Origin: Lachnospiraceae bacterium UBA4381
Lineage (GTDB): Bacteria; Bacillota; Clostridia; Lachnospirales; Lachnospiraceae
Length of the DNA: 7,246 nucleotides
Reading direction: 5' to 3'
Assembly: GCA_002391105.1 (NCBI GenBank)
Contig: DGRT01000070.1
Span: forward strand, 1-7,246
The translations under genes and the position numbers were made by a program. Below, piece by piece: positions 5,569 to 7,246 of the stretch. How positions within the stretch are numbered: the first letter of the stretch is position 1; each line of letters begins with the position of its first letter. The notes beneath the pieces are model-generated. The model did no database searches. It had not been told where the DNA came from and saw nothing but the letters and a program-made list of their open reading frames with translations.

Positions 5569-5703
5569 AATGCATTTCGCTAAGCTCGATGTATTTCCTT
5601 GCTTCGCAGGGGCAGATGCTTCGCATCTGGTATTAATCTTCGGTAACTTATCGTCCAAAAGTAAGGTCTCACTTCGCTCGACTTTCCTTTTGTTCCGATA
5701 AGT
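5569..5703. repeat. Cluster of three palindromes with TTCGC-type loops
   Basis: Hairpin A pairs AATGCAT (5569-5575) with ATGTATT (5589-5595), with one G-T pair. Hairpin B pairs CAGATGC (5613-5619) with GCATCTG (5623-5629) perfectly around a 3-nt loop. Hairpin C pairs ACTTATCG (5646-5653) with CGATAAGT (5696-5703) perfectly and continues inside with CAAAAG/CTTTTG. All three carry a related TTCGC motif in or near the loop (TTCGCTAAGCTCG, GCTTCGCA, ACTTCGCTCG), and GCTTCGCA occurs twice (5601-5608, 5618-5625). This looks like a composite intergenic repeat. No T-run follows any of the hairpins, so terminator function is doubtful. A minus-strand reading frame across it has no ribosome-binding site or family resemblance. 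Confidence 0.55.
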
Positions 5704-5738
5704 AAAACTATAAGCGGTTATTCCTTCGATCAGTAAGT

Positions 5739-5817
5739 TAGTGTGAGCAAGTTGTATGTAAAAAGTGACATAGTAAAACATGTATTTACCTTCTGATTTT
5801 CGTATAATCTCACACTA
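5739..5817. repeat. 9-bp inverted repeat spanning the rpiB promoter area
   Basis: TAGTGTGAG (5739-5747) and CTCACACTA (5809-5817) are perfectly complementary and separated by 61 bp. The right arm begins immediately after a TATAAT box (5803-5808). The interior is AT-rich and unstructured. It could be a pair of protein-binding half-sites or the ends of a very small inserted element. Confidence 0.5.
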
Positions 5818-5843
5818 GAAATCTTCGCCGAATATAATATAAT
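5803..5843 (+). promoter_or_regulatory. Candidate promoter region of rpiB
   Basis: Three perfect TATAAT hexamers occur at 5803-5808, 5833-5838 and 5838-5843, 53-88 bp before the rpiB ATG. No good TTGACA-like box lies 16-18 bp upstream of any of them, so I cannot choose between them. The stretch is AT-rich and the multiple -10 boxes may reflect composition. Confidence 0.35.
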
Positions 5844-5895
5844 AATCTTGTGTAGTTTCGGTTATTTTCATAGAAACACTTAGGAGGTAAATCAT

Positions 5896-6330
5896 ATGAC
5901 AATCAGTATTGGCTGTGATCATGGTGGATATGAACTTAAATCTAAAGTTATAAAGCATCTTCAGGACAAGGGTTATACAGTAATAGATAATGGATGTGAT
6001 AGTACGGCTTCCTGTGACTATCCAATCTATGCCAAAAAAGTAACTGATGACATTACAGCTTCAAAAGCCGACCTGGGTATTCTTATATGTGGAACCGGTA
6101 TCGGTATGTCAATGGCTGCCAACAAAACTGCCGGCATACGAGCTGCACTATGTCATGATGTGTTCTCAGCAAAGGCTACCAGAGAACACAATAACGCAAA
6201 CATACTATGTATGGGAGCCCGCGTGGTGGGACCCGGACTCGCACTTATGATTATCGACACATTTCTTGAGACTCCATTCTCTGAGGATGAGAGACATATA
6301 CGCCGTATAGAAATGTACTCTAAGCTGTAA
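5896..6330 (+). CDS. rpiB: Ribose-5-phosphate isomerase B
   Basis: This encodes a 144-residue cytoplasmic sugar-phosphate isomerase of the RpiB/LacAB family, which interconverts ribulose 5-phosphate and ribose 5-phosphate in the non-oxidative pentose phosphate pathway. The family motifs are all present: GCDHGG (6-11), the catalytic loop CGTGIGMS with Cys65, the SCDYP segment (39-43), and REHNNANIL with His98. The single Cys in CGTGIG argues for RpiB rather than LacB-only function, but an allose- or galactose-6-phosphate isomerase role cannot be excluded from sequence alone. Length is normal (~145-150). AGGAGG (5882-5887) is 8 nt before the ATG. It precedes a transketolase gene by 233 bp, which fits the pentose phosphate role, although that gene has its own promoter. 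Confidence 0.95.
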   Translation: MTISIGCDHGGYELKSKVIKHLQDKGYTVIDNGCDSTASCDYPIYAKKVTDDITASKADLGILICGTGIGMSMAANKTAGIRAALCHDVFSAKATREHNNANILCMGARVVGPGLALMIIDTFLETPFSEDERHIRRIEMYSKL

Positions 6331-6355
6331 AGTATAAGCAGCACATGATCATTAC

Positions 6356-6384
6356 TTGACATAGTAGGTTTATATATTTTTAAT
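6356..6384 (+). promoter_or_regulatory. Sigma-A-type promoter of the transketolase gene
   Basis: A perfect TTGACA (6356-6361) is followed after exactly 17 bp by TTTAAT (6379-6384), a five-of-six -10 box. Transcription should start near 6391, giving a leader of about 170 nt before the transketolase ATG. This is the strongest plus-strand promoter in the window. Confidence 0.75.
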
Positions 6385-6415
6385 CTGTATCAGGATAATG
6401 CTTCCCTGTACCATT

Positions 6416-6447
6416 AAATATCTGCAAACATTATCGGTTTGATATTT
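6416..6447 (+). promoter_or_regulatory. Hairpin and repeats in the transketolase leader
   Basis: AAATATC (6416-6422) pairs with GATATTT (6441-6447), and inside it AAAC (6426-6429) pairs with GTTT (6437-6440) around the loop ATTATCG. The loop side belongs to ATTATCGGTT (6430-6439), which recurs exactly at 6461-6470. TACCATT also occurs twice (6409-6415, 6452-6458). The hairpin lies in the predicted 5' leader. It has no T-run after it and matches no riboswitch I know. Confidence 0.35.
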
Positions 6448-6563
6448 CCAATACCATTTAATTATCGGTTCCGTTTCAGATTACATTTTCTTATCAGAGT
6501 ACGATTCGGGGACAGCATTTCCCATCAAGGTTAAGTATTTATAGTAAGTAGAAAGGAATAATC

Positions 6564-7246
6564 ATGAACAAAGAAATCGACACACTATCCGTAAATGCAA
6601 TCCGCATCCTGTCAGCAGACGCAATTCAGAAAGCTAATTCAGGACATCCTGGACTTCCTCTGGGTGCTGCTCCTGCTGCATACACATTATGGTCACGCCA
6701 TATGAACTTCGATCCTATGAATCCTCAGTGGATCAACAGAGACCGCTTCATTCTTTCAGGTGGTCACGGCTCTATGCTTCTATACAGTCTTCTTCACCTT
6801 TTTGGATTTGGACTTCAGGTAGAAGACCTTATGAACTTCCGTCAGCTTGATTCCCTTACTCCCGGACATCCTGAATATGGTCACACTGCCGGTGTTGATG
6901 CAACAACAGGACCTCTTGGTGCTGGACTTGGTATGGCAGTTGGTATGGCTATGGCTGAGAAGCATCTGGCTGCAAAGTTCAACAAAGACGATATGAAGCT
7001 CATCGATCATTACACATTTGCCCTTGCCGGAGATGGATGTATGATGGAGGGTATCAGTTCAGAAGCTATGTCTCTTGCCGGAACACTCAAGCTTTCAAAG
7101 CTTATCGTTCTCTATGATTCAAATAATATCTCTATCGAAGGCAGCACAGATATTGCATTTACTGAGAATGTGAGAAAACGTTTTGAAGCATTTGGCTTCC
7201 AGACACTTCTTGTTGAGGATGGTAACGATATCGAAGCCATTGATAA
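6564..7246 (+). CDS. tkt: Transketolase, N-terminal part (runs off the window)
   Basis: The first 227 codons of a transketolase are visible; the reading frame is open to the window edge and the full protein should be about 650-670 residues. The enzyme uses thiamine pyrophosphate to move two-carbon units between pentose phosphates and glycolytic intermediates in the cytoplasm. Visible landmarks are KANSGHPGLPLGAAP (23-37, with His28), SGGHGSMLLY (65-74), the GHPE loop (101-104), TGPLGAGLGMAVGMA (115-129), and the thiamine/metal-binding motif GDGCMMEG (156-163) extending to SNNISIEG (186-193). AAAGG lies 7 nt before the ATG. It follows rpiB, linking two steps of one pathway, but a strong promoter at 6356-6384 suggests independent transcription. 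Codon use is biased toward few codons (CTT, GGT, ATC), consistent with high expression. Confidence 0.96.
   Translation, partial: MNKEIDTLSVNAIRILSADAIQKANSGHPGLPLGAAPAAYTLWSRHMNFDPMNPQWINRDRFILSGGHGSMLLYSLLHLFGFGLQVEDLMNFRQLDSLTPGHPEYGHTAGVDATTGPLGAGLGMAVGMAMAEKHLAAKFNKDDMKLIDHYTFALAGDGCMMEGISSEAMSLAGTLKLSKLIVLYDSNNISIEGSTDIAFTENVRKRFEAFGFQTLLVEDGNDIEAID

Noticed and set aside
5560..5781. 73-codon minus-strand reading frame
   Set aside because: It runs through the hairpin cluster, has no ribosome-binding site, and its peptide (KVERSETLL and similar) is the translation of palindromic repeats.

Overview
The window looks like ordinary chromosome from a low-to-medium GC Firmicute. A member of the Lachnospiraceae (Butyrivibrio- or Roseburia-like) is my best guess. 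This is inferred from the codon and base style, strong GGAGG ribosome-binding sites, sigma-A-type promoters, and the protein types: CvfB, a MutS2 whose Smr domain starts INLIG, two-domain Sua5, RpiB and transketolase. No homology search was possible, so the taxonomic call is inference.

Layout. Positions 1-156 hold no confident gene, but may carry the very end of an insertion sequence. A small HTH regulator lies on the minus strand (216-458), and its 3' end runs into a 19-bp tandem repeat (157-258). After a non-coding gap comes cvfB on the minus strand (720-1589). It is divergent from mutS2 on the plus strand (1826-4216). The divergent spacer holds two identical 27-bp palindromes, a good cvfB promoter between them, and hairpins abutting both ribosome-binding sites. 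Next come sua5/ywlC (4457-5563), rpiB (5896-6330) and the first 227 codons of a transketolase gene (6564 to the window edge), all on the plus strand and separated by unusually long, structured spacers (240, 332 and 233 bp).

Function. All recognised genes are housekeeping: RNA-binding regulation (CvfB), ribosome-collision rescue or DNA maintenance (MutS2), t6A tRNA modification (Sua5), and the non-oxidative pentose phosphate pathway (RpiB followed by transketolase). The RpiB-Tkt pair is a sensible metabolic neighbourhood, although tkt has its own strong promoter. I see no defence system, CRISPR array, prophage or biosynthetic cluster.

The interest is in the non-coding DNA. The best candidate for something undescribed is the mutS2-sua5 spacer. 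There a 13-position long-range stem (12 paired) encloses a 7-bp hairpin and a long hairpin arm with a 9-bp base stem, and an 18-bp motif is repeated at its edges. It could be a structured leader RNA, a small RNA or a miniature mobile element. Other candidates are the palindrome pair flanking the cvfB promoter, mutually exclusive hairpins next to the cvfB ribosome-binding site, and a hairpin cluster before rpiB.
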